A stretch of DNA of 14,443 bases from Bacteroidota bacterium. Lineage in GTDB: Bacteria > Bacteroidota > Bacteroidia > Bacteroidales > Prolixibacteraceae. The stretch is from positions 1-14,443 of the forward strand of contig JABMPI010000091.1 of the NCBI GenBank assembly GCA_013203755.1, given 5' to 3'. Below the pieces are notes generated by a model. That model did no database searches. It was given only the letters and a program-made list of their open reading frames with translations, and was not told the DNA's origin. Position numbers and translations under genes: made by a program. Positions 1 to 6,932 of this stretch are shown piece after piece; position 1 is the stretch's first letter; every line of letters starts with the position of its first letter.

Positions 1-192
1 GCTGATTATATTATTAAAAATGAACAAGCTCCATACAGACTCGTTGGATCGATTGAGCAACTTCTTGCCAGAACAAAAAAAGAAAAAGTTCAAAGAGGGT
101 TAAATATTGGGATTGTAGGATTTTTTGTTATGCTTCTTATAATAATAATGACAATTATTCTTGTTTCGATATTCTTTGATCTGGAGCTTTAA
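1..192 (+). CDS. C-terminal end of an unrecognised membrane protein (5' end outside window)
   Basis: Frame 1 is open from the first base to a TAA at 190-192 and gives 63 residues, so only the C-terminus is present. A charged stretch (ARTKKEKVQR, about residues 24-33) is followed by one strongly hydrophobic segment of about 25 residues rich in Ile, Leu and Val. The protein ends six residues later with FFDLEL. This looks like a cytoplasmic domain followed by a C-terminal membrane anchor, or the last helix of a polytopic protein. I do not recognise the family. The next gene on the same strand starts 36 bp after this stop, so the two may be cotranscribed. Confidence 0.7.
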   Translation, partial: ADYIIKNEQAPYRLVGSIEQLLARTKKEKVQRGLNIGIVGFFVMLLIIIMTIILVSIFFDLEL

Positions 193-228
193 TTGTTTCA
201 TTTACAACATCTTATTAGATCAAGATTT

Positions 229-1365
229 ATGCAACAGAAGTTATCATTTTTAGTACTTCCTTTTTTAGTACTTGTTCTATTTAATTCATGTATAGATCAG
301 AATTCTAATTTACCTAATTACTTGAAGAACTATTCGGTCGAGTATTCGAAAAATCCACGAAAGGCTAATTTACAATGGTTTACCGATGCGAAATATGGCA
401 TGTTTATACATTATGGTTTATATGCGCAATTAGGAAGAGGGGAGTGGGTTCAGTTACGCGATACAATTCCGGTGGCTGAATATGCAAAACTTAAGGATAC
501 TTTTACTGCCGACAAATTCGATGCTGATTTTATTACCGATCTGGCTATAAAAGCTGGAATGAAATACATAACAATTACAAGTAAACACCACGATGGATTT
601 TGTTTGTTTAAAACGGAACAAACAGACTTTAATAGTTCGAATTCTCCTTGCGACCGCGACTTAATTGGTGAGCTTGCAGAGGCTTGTAACGAAAAAGGGT
701 TGGGCTTATTTTTGTATTATTCGTATGCTGCAGATTGGAAACACCCCTATTTTTATTCGCGTGAAGCGGGTTGGCAGAATGCACGCCCTGCATATGAAAA
801 AGCTCAGCCAGAGTATAAATTTCAAAAAGATGAAGATTTTAGGATTTATGTTGATTACGTACACGAACATGTAACAGAATTACTTACTCAATATCCAACA
901 ATTGCAGGTATTTGGTTCGATCCAATAATGGGATTGTACAATCGCCCCGATTTGTTTCCGGTGGAAGAAACATATGCATTAATTCGCAGTTTAAGTCCAC
1001 ATGCATTAATTTCGTTTAAACAGGGAGCAAATGGCGATGAAGATTTTTCTGCTCCCGAGCGTAATGCAAGTGCAACCGTTGGAAATCAGTTTGAAGTTGC
1101 CCGCATGGTTTACGAAAAAAATAAAAATAAACCCAAAGAAATATGTAATACACTTCAGCCTCATGCCTGGGGTTACGATAAACGAAACGACGGAAAACAT
1201 AAAACAGCGGAGGGACTCATTCAAATTATAAAAGAAACCTGGGAAAAAGATGCTAATCTTTTGATGAATGTTGGGCCACTGCCCGATGGAAGTTTCCCGG
1301 AAGAGGACATTATTTCGTTAACCGAAGCCGGTAAAATTCTGCGAGAGCAAGGTTTGGTAAAATAA
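229..1365 (+). CDS. GH29 alpha-L-fucosidase-type lipoprotein, catalytic domain only
   Basis: Predicted exo-acting retaining alpha-L-fucosidase of 378 aa, exported and lipid-anchored. The N-terminus is a lipoprotein signal with lipobox LFNS before Cys21. The GH29 barrel signatures follow in order: AKYGMFIHYGLY (54-65), ITSKHHDGF (116-124), and GIWFDP with the probable nucleophile Asp231, then ICNTLQPHAWGY and LLMNVGPLPDGSFP near the end. I chose ATG 229 over the in-frame TTG at 193 because the TTG directly abuts the previous stop and would add 12 residues before a normal lipoprotein signal. The protein stops right after the barrel, at TEAGKILREQG. Many bacterial GH29 enzymes continue into a C-terminal beta-sandwich, which is absent here. 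The general acid/base was not located; it varies in this family. Family assignment is confident, substrate unknown. Confidence 0.88.
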   Translation: MQQKLSFLVLPFLVLVLFNSCIDQNSNLPNYLKNYSVEYSKNPRKANLQWFTDAKYGMFIHYGLYAQLGRGEWVQLRDTIPVAEYAKLKDTFTADKFDADFITDLAIKAGMKYITITSKHHDGFCLFKTEQTDFNSSNSPCDRDLIGELAEACNEKGLGLFLYYSYAADWKHPYFYSREAGWQNARPAYEKAQPEYKFQKDEDFRIYVDYVHEHVTELLTQYPTIAGIWFDPIMGLYNRPDLFPVEETYALIRSLSPHALISFKQGANGDEDFSAPERNASATVGNQFEVARMVYEKNKNKPKEICNTLQPHAWGYDKRNDGKHKTAEGLIQIIKETWEKDANLLMNVGPLPDGSFPEEDIISLTEAGKILREQGLVK

Positions 1366-1618
1366 AATTTACCTGCTAAAACTAGAAGTTGCCAAACAGG
1401 GAATTTCAATTCCAGAGATTTCTGATGAGTTTACAAAAAACGATTATATAAAAATGGCTTCCGAAAAGCTGGGAATGGAAGGTGAGGAATTAATAAATTT
1501 CCTATGGCAAAATTACCATCCTGCAAATATATGGGTGATTTACGCCGGTGTTGGAGTATCTGCTGTTGTTTTTCTTTGGTTATACGATCGGTTTGTAATT
1601 GGTAAGAACCAGGTTTAA
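1361..1618 (+). pseudogene. C-terminal remnant of a transporter-like membrane protein
   Basis: The frame is open from just after a stop inside the fucosidase gene (1358-1360) to TAA at 1616-1618, and there is no plausible start codon near its 5' end. The only ATGs are internal, at 1454 and 1475. The translation is protein-like: a soluble stretch with KLGMEGEELINFLW, then YHPANIWVIYAGVGVSAV and a final membrane segment ending LWLYDRFVIGK. This arrangement resembles the last helix and short cytoplasmic tail of major facilitator-type transporters (by eye, the peptide-transporter branch). About 85 residues remain of a protein that would normally exceed 400. I infer a 5'-truncated gene whose upstream part was replaced by, or deleted against, the fucosidase gene. 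A short functional ORF starting at 1454 is less likely. Confidence 0.55.
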
Positions 1619-1623
1619 AAACG

Positions 1624-1644
1624 GAAGATAGAAGATAGAAGATG
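1624..1644. repeat. Tandem GAAGATA heptamers (3 copies) opening a purine-rich spacer
   Basis: GAAGATA occurs at 1624-1630 and 1631-1637, with GAAGATG at 1638-1644. A looser purine-rich stretch (GAAAGACC, GAAAACCGAAG, GGAAGTCAGAAG) follows to about 1690. Degenerate repeats of this sort are familiar in Bacteroidota spacers. I see no gene in 1619-1907. Confidence 0.6.
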
Positions 1645-1754
1645 AAAGACCGAAAACCGAAGCTGGAAGTCAGAAGAAAGAAACAAAACTTGTAAATTGG
1701 GAAGAAATTAAGAGATTAACCTGGGAAAAAACAACAACCCGAGATATTTTCTTC

Positions 1755-1777
1755 ACTGAGACTGAATACTGAGACTG
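1755..1777. repeat. Direct repeat ACTGAGACTG, two copies
   Basis: Two exact 10-bp copies lie at 1755-1764 and 1768-1777, separated by three bases and followed by CCAACT. Repeats of this ACTGA/ACTG type are common between genes in Bacteroidota. No function is implied by the sequence. Confidence 0.55.
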
Positions 1778-1907
1778 CCAACTCTTCTTAATTCTACCAT
1801 ACCATATCGCAGGCATCGGTGGGCATCCAGTGTTTGTGTTGGCTTTTCCATGTATATATTTTACATTGAATATTGGTTATTTCAGAATTGAAGTTTTAGC
1901 TAAGGAA

Positions 1908-1949
1908 CTGTTGTGGTTGTACAATCGGTTTGTAAATGGTAAGAACTAA
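1908..1949 (+). pseudogene. Second, decayed copy of the transporter-like C-terminus
   Basis: The frame reads LLWLYNRFVNGKN and then TAA at 1947-1949. This matches the end of the fragment at 1361-1618 (LWLYDRFVIGKN) in both protein and DNA: 32 of 39 bases are identical between 1908-1946 and 1571-1609. Immediately upstream (1887-1907) the same frame reads IEVLAKE, loosely like LEVAKQG at the start of the first fragment, so this may be an internally deleted duplicate. It overlaps the last codons of the convergent DNA glycosylase gene, which ends at 1946. Confidence 0.5.
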
Positions 1950-2461
1950 TCTTCAATTAAAAACCTCCAGGGTTTGCTAATCCAGGGTTCGCCGGCGTAA
2001 TCGATCCCAATTCTTGGAGACCTTGAAAATTTTGGTTTATTCCCGGAATCCTCAATCCAAATCCGATCAGAAATAAAGAGGTCTTCTCCATAGAACGATT
2101 TGTCGAGTTGAAGTGCTTTACCAACCCGCCCGGGACCGGAAATACCTTCAATTCCTCTGATTAGAATAGCAGAAGCATCGTTCTCTTTTCCTGCAACAAT
2201 ATTAAGCATCCAGTACAACCCGTAAATGAGATAGATGTAAACTAATCCGCCTTCGCGAAACATCACTTCTGTGCGAGGCGTCCTGCCTTTGCTGGCATGG
2301 CATGCAAGATCATCAGTACCGCGATAGGCTTCCACTTCTGTTATGACATATTCTTGAATTGATTTGTCATCTAATTGTCGAACCAGTGTTTTATCCAATA
2401 GATCTGGAGCAATTTTTAAAACATCGCGCTGAAAGAATTTAGAAGAAAGCCGTTGGCTCAT
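1946..2461 (-). CDS. mpg: 3-methyladenine DNA glycosylase, AAG/MPG family
   Basis: Cytoplasmic base-excision-repair enzyme of 171 aa that flips out and removes alkylated purines such as 3-methyladenine. The family signature is intact: EVEAYRG (42-48), CHASKGRTPR (54-63), MFREGGLVYIYLIYGLYWMLNIV (67-89), then ILIRGIEG and GPGRVGKAL. Aligned by eye with human AAG, Glu44 corresponds to catalytic Glu125, Tyr46 to Tyr127, His55 to His136, Tyr77 to Tyr159, Asn87 to Asn169 and Arg102 to Arg182. The C-terminal KPWRF motif is present. The length is slightly below the usual bacterial range, but nothing essential appears to be missing. It runs leftward 133 bp behind the methyltransferase and could be a separate unit. 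The TAG stop lies inside a decayed transporter fragment on the other strand. Confidence 0.93.
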   Translation of the reverse strand: MSQRLSSKFFQRDVLKIAPDLLDKTLVRQLDDKSIQEYVITEVEAYRGTDDLACHASKGRTPRTEVMFREGGLVYIYLIYGLYWMLNIVAGKENDASAILIRGIEGISGPGRVGKALQLDKSFYGEDLFISDRIWIEDSGNKPKFSRSPRIGIDYAGEPWISKPWRFLIED

Positions 2462-2594
2462 TTTATTATTTTGGTTTAAATATATGAGTAAATATTTTAG
2501 TTTTAAATAAACCTATGGGAAGCCCTATTATTAGGAAAATTCAAATTGCACACTAATTTTGTAAGAAATGCAGTTTTGTTTATTTAAATACTAA

Positions 2595-3383
2595 TTAAAC
2601 TTCTTTTGTTGAAACGAGATAGTATGCAGCTGTTGAAAAAAAGTTTCTCACCCAAGGGATTGCAGCAATTAATTTATTTTGTTTTCTGGTTTTTAATCCA
2701 AATTTGATGGTATAATTAGGATTAATGAAAAACAGTGTTTTTTTATTAACTGTATAATTTTGTTGCTTTAAAATTCTCTCAAATCTCTCTATGGAAATAC
2801 CTGTTTCTTTAACTTCTTTCAGTCCCGTAATTGTTCCTTCAGATTCATTAAAAATTTGTAATGCCAGTATATATAGGGAAGTAGGTAGTAAGTGAAACCA
2901 GGGAAGTTTACATAAGAATTTGCTTTTACACATTTGTTGATGACCACCAAAGGGATTTTGCCAGGGTGGAAATCCAAAAAAAACCATGCCATTTTCATTT
3001 ATAAAGTTTTTTAAAACACCCATAAATTTTAGTTGGTTAGGAATGTGTTCTATTACATCCCGAAGTATTATTATATCAAATTTTCCAGAATACTCCCATT
3101 TGTATATATCCTGACAAATGAGTTTAATTTTTTTTTTATTTGGATGATCACTAAAATATTTTTTGCCATTTTCAATTTTCCCTGAAGAAAGGTCAACACC
3201 GGTTGAATTACAACCGATGTCTAAAAAAGGTTTCAAATTCCCTCCTTCGCCGCATCCAATCTCTAAAATTTTGAGGTCAGAAGTTATTTCTCTAAAATTT
3301 ACGATATACGGGAAAATATATTTTTTGGTCGTTTGGGCTTGTTCGTTAAAGTATTGAAGTTTATTTTTATGTCGTTTTTGCAT
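2595..3383 (-). CDS. Class I SAM-dependent methyltransferase, substrate unknown
   Basis: A 262-aa Rossmann-fold methyltransferase, probably cytoplasmic. SAM-binding motif I is ILEIGCGEGGNL (39-50). The acidic residue closing the second strand is Asp64 in TGVDLS, a further acidic position is Asp92 in CQDIYKW, and the post-core motif is DVIEHIP (109-115). A region with FFGFPPWQNPFGGHQQ follows; similar Pro/Gly/His segments occur in methyltransferases from glycan or lipid clusters. The C-terminal 90 or so residues are basic and not recognised. It lies 80 bp downstream of the YfhO-family gene in the same direction, so the two may be cotranscribed, although a weak promoter-like element lies between them. 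The coding sequence is visibly more AT- and lysine-rich than its neighbours, which could reflect transfer. Acceptor substrate cannot be told. Confidence 0.85.
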   Translation of the reverse strand: MQKRHKNKLQYFNEQAQTTKKYIFPYIVNFREITSDLKILEIGCGEGGNLKPFLDIGCNSTGVDLSSGKIENGKKYFSDHPNKKKIKLICQDIYKWEYSGKFDIIILRDVIEHIPNQLKFMGVLKNFINENGMVFFGFPPWQNPFGGHQQMCKSKFLCKLPWFHLLPTSLYILALQIFNESEGTITGLKEVKETGISIERFERILKQQNYTVNKKTLFFINPNYTIKFGLKTRKQNKLIAAIPWVRNFFSTAAYYLVSTKEV

Positions 3384-3420
3384 GTTTATTTTACGTATTG
3401 AATATGCCCCTTATTATCAC

Positions 3421-3428
3421 CAAATAAA
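3421..3428 (-). promoter_or_regulatory. Weak -7-like element before the methyltransferase
   Basis: On the minus strand this reads TTTATTTG, one mismatch from the Bacteroidota -7 consensus TAnnTTTG. It lies 38 nt before the ATG, a distance similar to the two exact matches elsewhere in the window. No clear -33 element is visible, so this is a candidate only. Confidence 0.25.
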
Positions 3429-3463
3429 AAAGAGAAAAATTCCGTTAATCCAAGTTTTGAAAA

Positions 3464-5950
3464 TTAGTTTGACTTTTCTATACCCGTACCTTTTGCTATG
3501 GTTTTTTTAATTTCAGTGAACGAAAAACCTAAAATAAGTAGCAGTAAAACAATTGAACTAGCCATTGAAATTTTATTCCCAATAAAATACGATTTTGGTT
3601 CAAATTTAAATTCTAGGGTATGTTCGCCGGCAGGCAATGTTAGTGCTCGTAATATATAATTTACTCTAAAGTGTGGAACTATTTCTCCGTCGATAAAGGC
3701 TTCCCAACCTTTGTCGTAATAAACTTCAGAGAAAACGGTAAGTTGCTCAGTGGTAGCTTTTGTTGAATATTTAAGATAGTTGGGTTGATATTCTGTTAAT
3801 TCAATATTTCCCTCCATATCTTTTGTGAAAGTTTTTCCTTCAACAAATTCCGAAAACCGCGTATCAACAATGGCTTTCGAAGCCGGACTGAAACCTTTAA
3901 GTGCAGCAATTTCCTCATCAGCATTTTCCACCAACTCAAAACTGTTTACGAACCATGCATTGCCCAATGCCATCGGATTTCGAATGGGTGCCTGGTTAAG
4001 GTCGTAAATAATATAGCGTGAATTAAGCATATTTATAACAGGAAGCTGACTAAAAATAGAATCAGGCTGACTTCCAGACTGCAGCCCTTTTACCATTTGT
4101 TGCATTTCCGGCATTAGATGATTCTCTATTATTTCCTGGTAACGACGCATTTTTGCAGCATGGTATCCCCCAACATTTTTATGATAATACGATGTACGAG
4201 CATCTTGAAACGTATTTTGCAAGGGCAAAACACGATAACTTAAATCAGTATCTTGTAGAATTGCTTTGTCCACAGGCATTTCAGGAAATGGATTTGTTGC
4301 TTCACGTTTTGAAACAAAATTATCGTTATTTAAGTAGCGTTTGTCAACCGCCCACAAATCAACCAGAATTAATAATCCTAAAACTGCGATGAAAAGATTG
4401 GTTTTAATTTTTTTGAGGTGCCACATATAAAGAGCTCCGACTGCCAATGCAATAAATAGAAAGGATCGAAATGCATCGGAACTTAATGCCGCTTTACGGT
4501 CGGTAATTGCACTCTCAATTAACCAGTCTGGAAGTTGCAGTCTTAGGTCGTACTGACTGTTAAAATCTCCAGCAATTCCAGGCAAAACTGCAAAAAGTAA
4601 CGACAAGCCTCCGGTAATTATAGCAGCCCATTTTAGACCATTTAGTGCTTCTTTTTTTGCAATTTCTCCGGTTAAAATATTATTTAAAGCAATAAAACCA
4701 AGTAAAGGCATGGCTATTTGTGCAATAACCAGAGACATACTTGGTGTTCGGAATTTATTATACATGGGAAGATGGTCGAGCAAAAAGCTGGTTAGCCACA
4801 TTATATTGCCTCCCCACGAAAGAACAATTGAAATTATGGTTGCACTTAACAGCCACCATTTATATCTGCCTTTTACAATAAAAAGTCCCAATACAAAAAG
4901 GAATACGATAATGGCTCCGAGGTAAACCGGACCCGAAGTGCCGGGTTGGTCGCCATGGTACATAATAATGCTGTTAACCGCTTGTCGTGGATTTTGAACG
5001 CCTTTTTGTTGCAATGCCTTGTAACTCTCCGAATCTATTCCGGCACTAATCTGGCTGGCACCTCCCTTAAAATTGGGAATCAATAATGTCATTGTCTCAT
5101 CAATCCCATAACTCCACTGAACCACATAATCTTTATTTAATCCTGAAGTTTTATTGGTATTATCCGATGTTAATTCTGAAGGGCCACGAATGGTTTCTTT
5201 GGAATATTCATAAGTTGTGTAAAGCCTTGAAAAATTCATACCAATGGCTAGAACTGCCCCGGTAAATAAATACAATGCAGATTTAAAAAAGGGAGCTAAA
5301 GCTTTTTCTTTAATTGCATATATAAATTCAAAAATCCCAAATAATACGATTAATAGTAATCCGTAATAGGTAATTTGAAAATGGTTGGCTAATAGTTCCA
5401 ACGATAAGGCAAGAGAAAACAGTACTGTACCCGGAATACGTTTTCCGCGGAAAACCATAAGTACTCCGGCAATAACAATAGGTAAATACCCAATGGCATA
5501 CGCTTTTGTGTTGTGCCCAGCACCAATAATAATTAGGAAATAGGAAGAAAAACCAAAGGCAATGGCACCTGCAAGACTTAGCCAGCGGTTTATTTTTAAC
5601 GATAATAGTAAAATAAAAAAACCAAGCATATATAGTAGAAGCATTGCCGCCGGGTGAAACATTTTACGTAACCAATGGTGAATGTTGTTTGCAACATTGC
5701 CAGGATAAAGTACCGAAATCATATACCCGGGCATACCACTAAACAGAGTGTTTGTCCAAATGGCTTCTTCTCCTGTTTCATTGCGGTAATCCTGAAGTTC
5801 TTTTGCCATTCCCTTAAAATGAGTGATGTCTGACTGTTGCAATACCTTCCCTTCTAATTGCGGGTAGAAATAGAAAAGGGATAGTATTAAAATAAAAAAG
5901 AGAATAAGAATATTGATTCCGGCTGTTTTTGAAAAAATATTTTTTAGCAT
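3464..5950 (-). CDS. YfhO-family polytopic membrane protein
   Basis: An 828-aa inner-membrane protein. A first helix (about residues 9-28) is followed by the loop LEGKVLQQSDITHFKGMAKE, then WTNTLFSGMPGYM, many further hydrophobic segments, and a long C-terminal extracytoplasmic domain. That domain contains FSEVYYDKGWEAFIDG and LPAGEHTLEFKFEP, followed by a last helix near the C-terminus. This architecture is that of the YfhO family (GT-C-like), linked in Firmicutes to glycosylation of envelope polymers. The role in Bacteroidota is not established. I use ATG 5950 rather than the in-frame TTG at 5995, because that TTG falls in an exact -7 promoter element and Bacteroidota homologues usually begin just before the first helix. 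A methyltransferase follows 80 bp downstream in the same direction, suggesting shared envelope work. Confidence 0.88.
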   Translation of the reverse strand: MLKNIFSKTAGINILILFFILILSLFYFYPQLEGKVLQQSDITHFKGMAKELQDYRNETGEEAIWTNTLFSGMPGYMISVLYPGNVANNIHHWLRKMFHPAAMLLLYMLGFFILLLSLKINRWLSLAGAIAFGFSSYFLIIIGAGHNTKAYAIGYLPIVIAGVLMVFRGKRIPGTVLFSLALSLELLANHFQITYYGLLLIVLFGIFEFIYAIKEKALAPFFKSALYLFTGAVLAIGMNFSRLYTTYEYSKETIRGPSELTSDNTNKTSGLNKDYVVQWSYGIDETMTLLIPNFKGGASQISAGIDSESYKALQQKGVQNPRQAVNSIIMYHGDQPGTSGPVYLGAIIVFLFVLGLFIVKGRYKWWLLSATIISIVLSWGGNIMWLTSFLLDHLPMYNKFRTPSMSLVIAQIAMPLLGFIALNNILTGEIAKKEALNGLKWAAIITGGLSLLFAVLPGIAGDFNSQYDLRLQLPDWLIESAITDRKAALSSDAFRSFLFIALAVGALYMWHLKKIKTNLFIAVLGLLILVDLWAVDKRYLNNDNFVSKREATNPFPEMPVDKAILQDTDLSYRVLPLQNTFQDARTSYYHKNVGGYHAAKMRRYQEIIENHLMPEMQQMVKGLQSGSQPDSIFSQLPVINMLNSRYIIYDLNQAPIRNPMALGNAWFVNSFELVENADEEIAALKGFSPASKAIVDTRFSEFVEGKTFTKDMEGNIELTEYQPNYLKYSTKATTEQLTVFSEVYYDKGWEAFIDGEIVPHFRVNYILRALTLPAGEHTLEFKFEPKSYFIGNKISMASSIVLLLLILGFSFTEIKKTIAKGTGIEKSN

Positions 5951-5992
5951 AATTAACAAGTTGAGTTTAGAACGGCTATTTATTAGCTTGAG

Positions 5993-6000
5993 CAAAAATA
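5993..6000 (-). promoter_or_regulatory. Bacteroidota -7 promoter element for the YfhO-family gene
   Basis: On the minus strand this reads TATTTTTG, an exact match to TAnnTTTG. It is 42 nt before ATG 5950, leaving a short leader. No good TTTG was found at the usual -33 distance. The element covers the TTG codon that would otherwise be the longest start of the gene. Confidence 0.5.
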
Positions 6001-6109
6001 AGGAAATCTAACTTTATTAAAAGCATAATTTGATTTTAACATATAAATGTTTTAGCTATTCGGGGTGTAACTAACTGCTAGGAAATTTATTTTTTAGTTT
6101 CAAGTACTT

Positions 6110-6139
6110 GGTATATGAGGTGTTTTTCACTTATATACC
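6110..6139. other. Imperfect hairpin in the divergent spacer
   Basis: GGTATAT (6110-6116) pairs with ATATACC (6133-6139), and after a one-base bulge AGGTG (6118-6122) pairs with CACTT (6128-6132) around a TTTTT loop. There is no T-run on either side, so it is not a good terminator. I see no gene between 6001 and 6408; the remainder is AT-rich. Confidence 0.35.
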
Positions 6140-6408
6140 TTGGGTTTTCCTTAAAATAGTGGGTGCTATTGTTCATTTACATCGTTTATTTTAATTGAAA
6201 TAAATGAATTCCCTTTGGTTATTTCGCATCAAATCAGCCTTGTATAAACAAAAAACACATCATAATAAATTATAAAAAATAAAAACTAGTAGTTTCTAAC
6301 CCTATTTTTCATAATTTGCATAAAAGTTATAACCAAAACATATATAAACCCAAAACATCTGTTTATATCGTTTTAAATTTTTATTTCAACCCGTTCACAT
6401 ATGCAAGG

Positions 6409-6519
6409 AGCGTGTGTATAGCAAACCCGATGGTTTGTGTAGTAAAAGGGCCACCTGTGGAGTGCGTACAAAACAGGCGGCCCGAAAGATTAACAACAAG
6501 TGTTATTATTAATCACGCT
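6409..6519 (+). promoter_or_regulatory. Structured leader candidate, multi-helix, upstream of the 106-aa gene
   Basis: A GC-richer block stands out in the AT-rich spacer. AGCGTG (6409-6414) is complementary to CACGCT (6514-6519), which would close a branched structure. Inside it are CAAACC/GGTTTG with a CGAT loop (6422-6437), a 10-bp stem with one A-C mismatch GGGCCACCTG/CAGGCGGCCC (6448-6457 with 6474-6483), and TAACA/TGTTA (6491-6495 with 6501-6505). The block ends 14 nt before the ATG at 6534. A cis-acting RNA leader is the simplest reading, and a stand-alone small RNA is possible. I recognise no known riboswitch class. Confidence 0.45.
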
Positions 6520-6534
6520 AAAATTAACAATTAA
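6430..6534 (+). CDS. Possible 34-codon leader peptide overlapping the next start (TAATG)
   Basis: An ATG at 6430 opens a 34-residue frame (MVCVVKGPPVECV...HAKINN) that ends in TAA at 6532-6534. The last A of that stop is the first base of the ATG of the 106-aa gene, giving a TAATG overlap typical of translational coupling. The frame is also open further upstream, to a TTG at 6316. The peptide resembles no family I know and lies wholly in the block that can fold into hairpins, so it may be chance. Listed because the overlap could matter for expression. Confidence 0.2.
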   Translation: MVCVVKGPPVECVQNRRPERLTTSVIINHAKINN

Positions 6535-6854
6535 TGGCAACATTAAACGAGAAGGAAAGCCGCGATTTTGTATCGCAGGTTATCGTGATTGTGGATCAGA
6601 ACGCAAGTTTGCTTACCGATGCCGGTTTTGACCCTACCGCCAGGTCGGGCGGATTAAAGACCAAACTGCAAAGTGCCGACGATGCAGAAGGAGCTCAGAA
6701 TAAAGCTCAGGCTGCTGCACTCGATGCCACAAAGCTAGCCAACTCTACTCTTAAAGTGGCTTACAACGATGCCTCAGCTTTTGTAAACCTCATTGAAGGT
6801 TTGCTGGGAAAAGACAACAGCCTGGTGCATAAACTGCGCCAGCTAAGGAAATAA
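6534..6854 (+). CDS. Small helical protein of unknown function (106 aa)
   Basis: A 106-residue soluble protein starting MATLNEKESRDFVSQV, with no signal peptide, membrane segment or cysteine. The composition is rich in Ala, Leu, Asn, Asp and Lys. The middle (about residues 47-75, with AQNKAQAAALDATKLANSTL) looks like a long amphipathic helix, and the C-terminus (GLLGKDNSLVHKLRQLRK) is basic. It has the look of a short all-helical or coiled-coil protein. I believe similar small proteins occur in Bacteroidota, but I cannot name a family or function. It is a single-gene unit: a foldable leader precedes it, a strong intrinsic terminator follows 20 bp after the stop, and a tandem repeat array begins behind that. 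Its base composition is visibly richer in G+C than the flanking spacer, and no helpful neighbour genes adjoin it. Confidence 0.75.
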   Translation: MATLNEKESRDFVSQVIVIVDQNASLLTDAGFDPTARSGGLKTKLQSADDAEGAQNKAQAAALDATKLANSTLKVAYNDASAFVNLIEGLLGKDNSLVHKLRQLRK

Positions 6855-6874
6855 TATTTCCTTGTTTTGAAAAG

Positions 6875-6907
6875 AATTCCGTTCTGGCAACAGGGCGGAA
6901 TTTTTTT
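6875..6907 (+). terminator. Strong intrinsic terminator of the 106-aa gene
   Basis: AATTCCGTTCTG (6875-6886) pairs with CAGGGCGGAATT (6891-6902): 12 pairs, two of them G-U in RNA, around the tetraloop GCAA of the stable GNRA class. Seven T residues (6901-6907) follow. The stem can extend a few more A-T pairs downward (6871-6874 with 6903-6906). Confidence 0.9.
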
Positions 6908-6932
6908 ATGAACCCCGATTTTATCCTTAACC

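Noticed and set aside
193..228. TTG 193 as start of the fucosidase
   Set aside because: It directly abuts the preceding stop and would put 12 extra residues in front of a normal lipoprotein signal that begins at ATG 229.
1946..2151. Alternative 64-codon frame within mpg
   Set aside because: It is out of frame with conserved AAG-family motifs and has no promoter or product resemblance.
6409..6519. tRNA or integron attC site
   Set aside because: The folded block has multiple arms, but I see no T-arm or CCA-type 3' end. There is no integrase or cassette array nearby to support attC.
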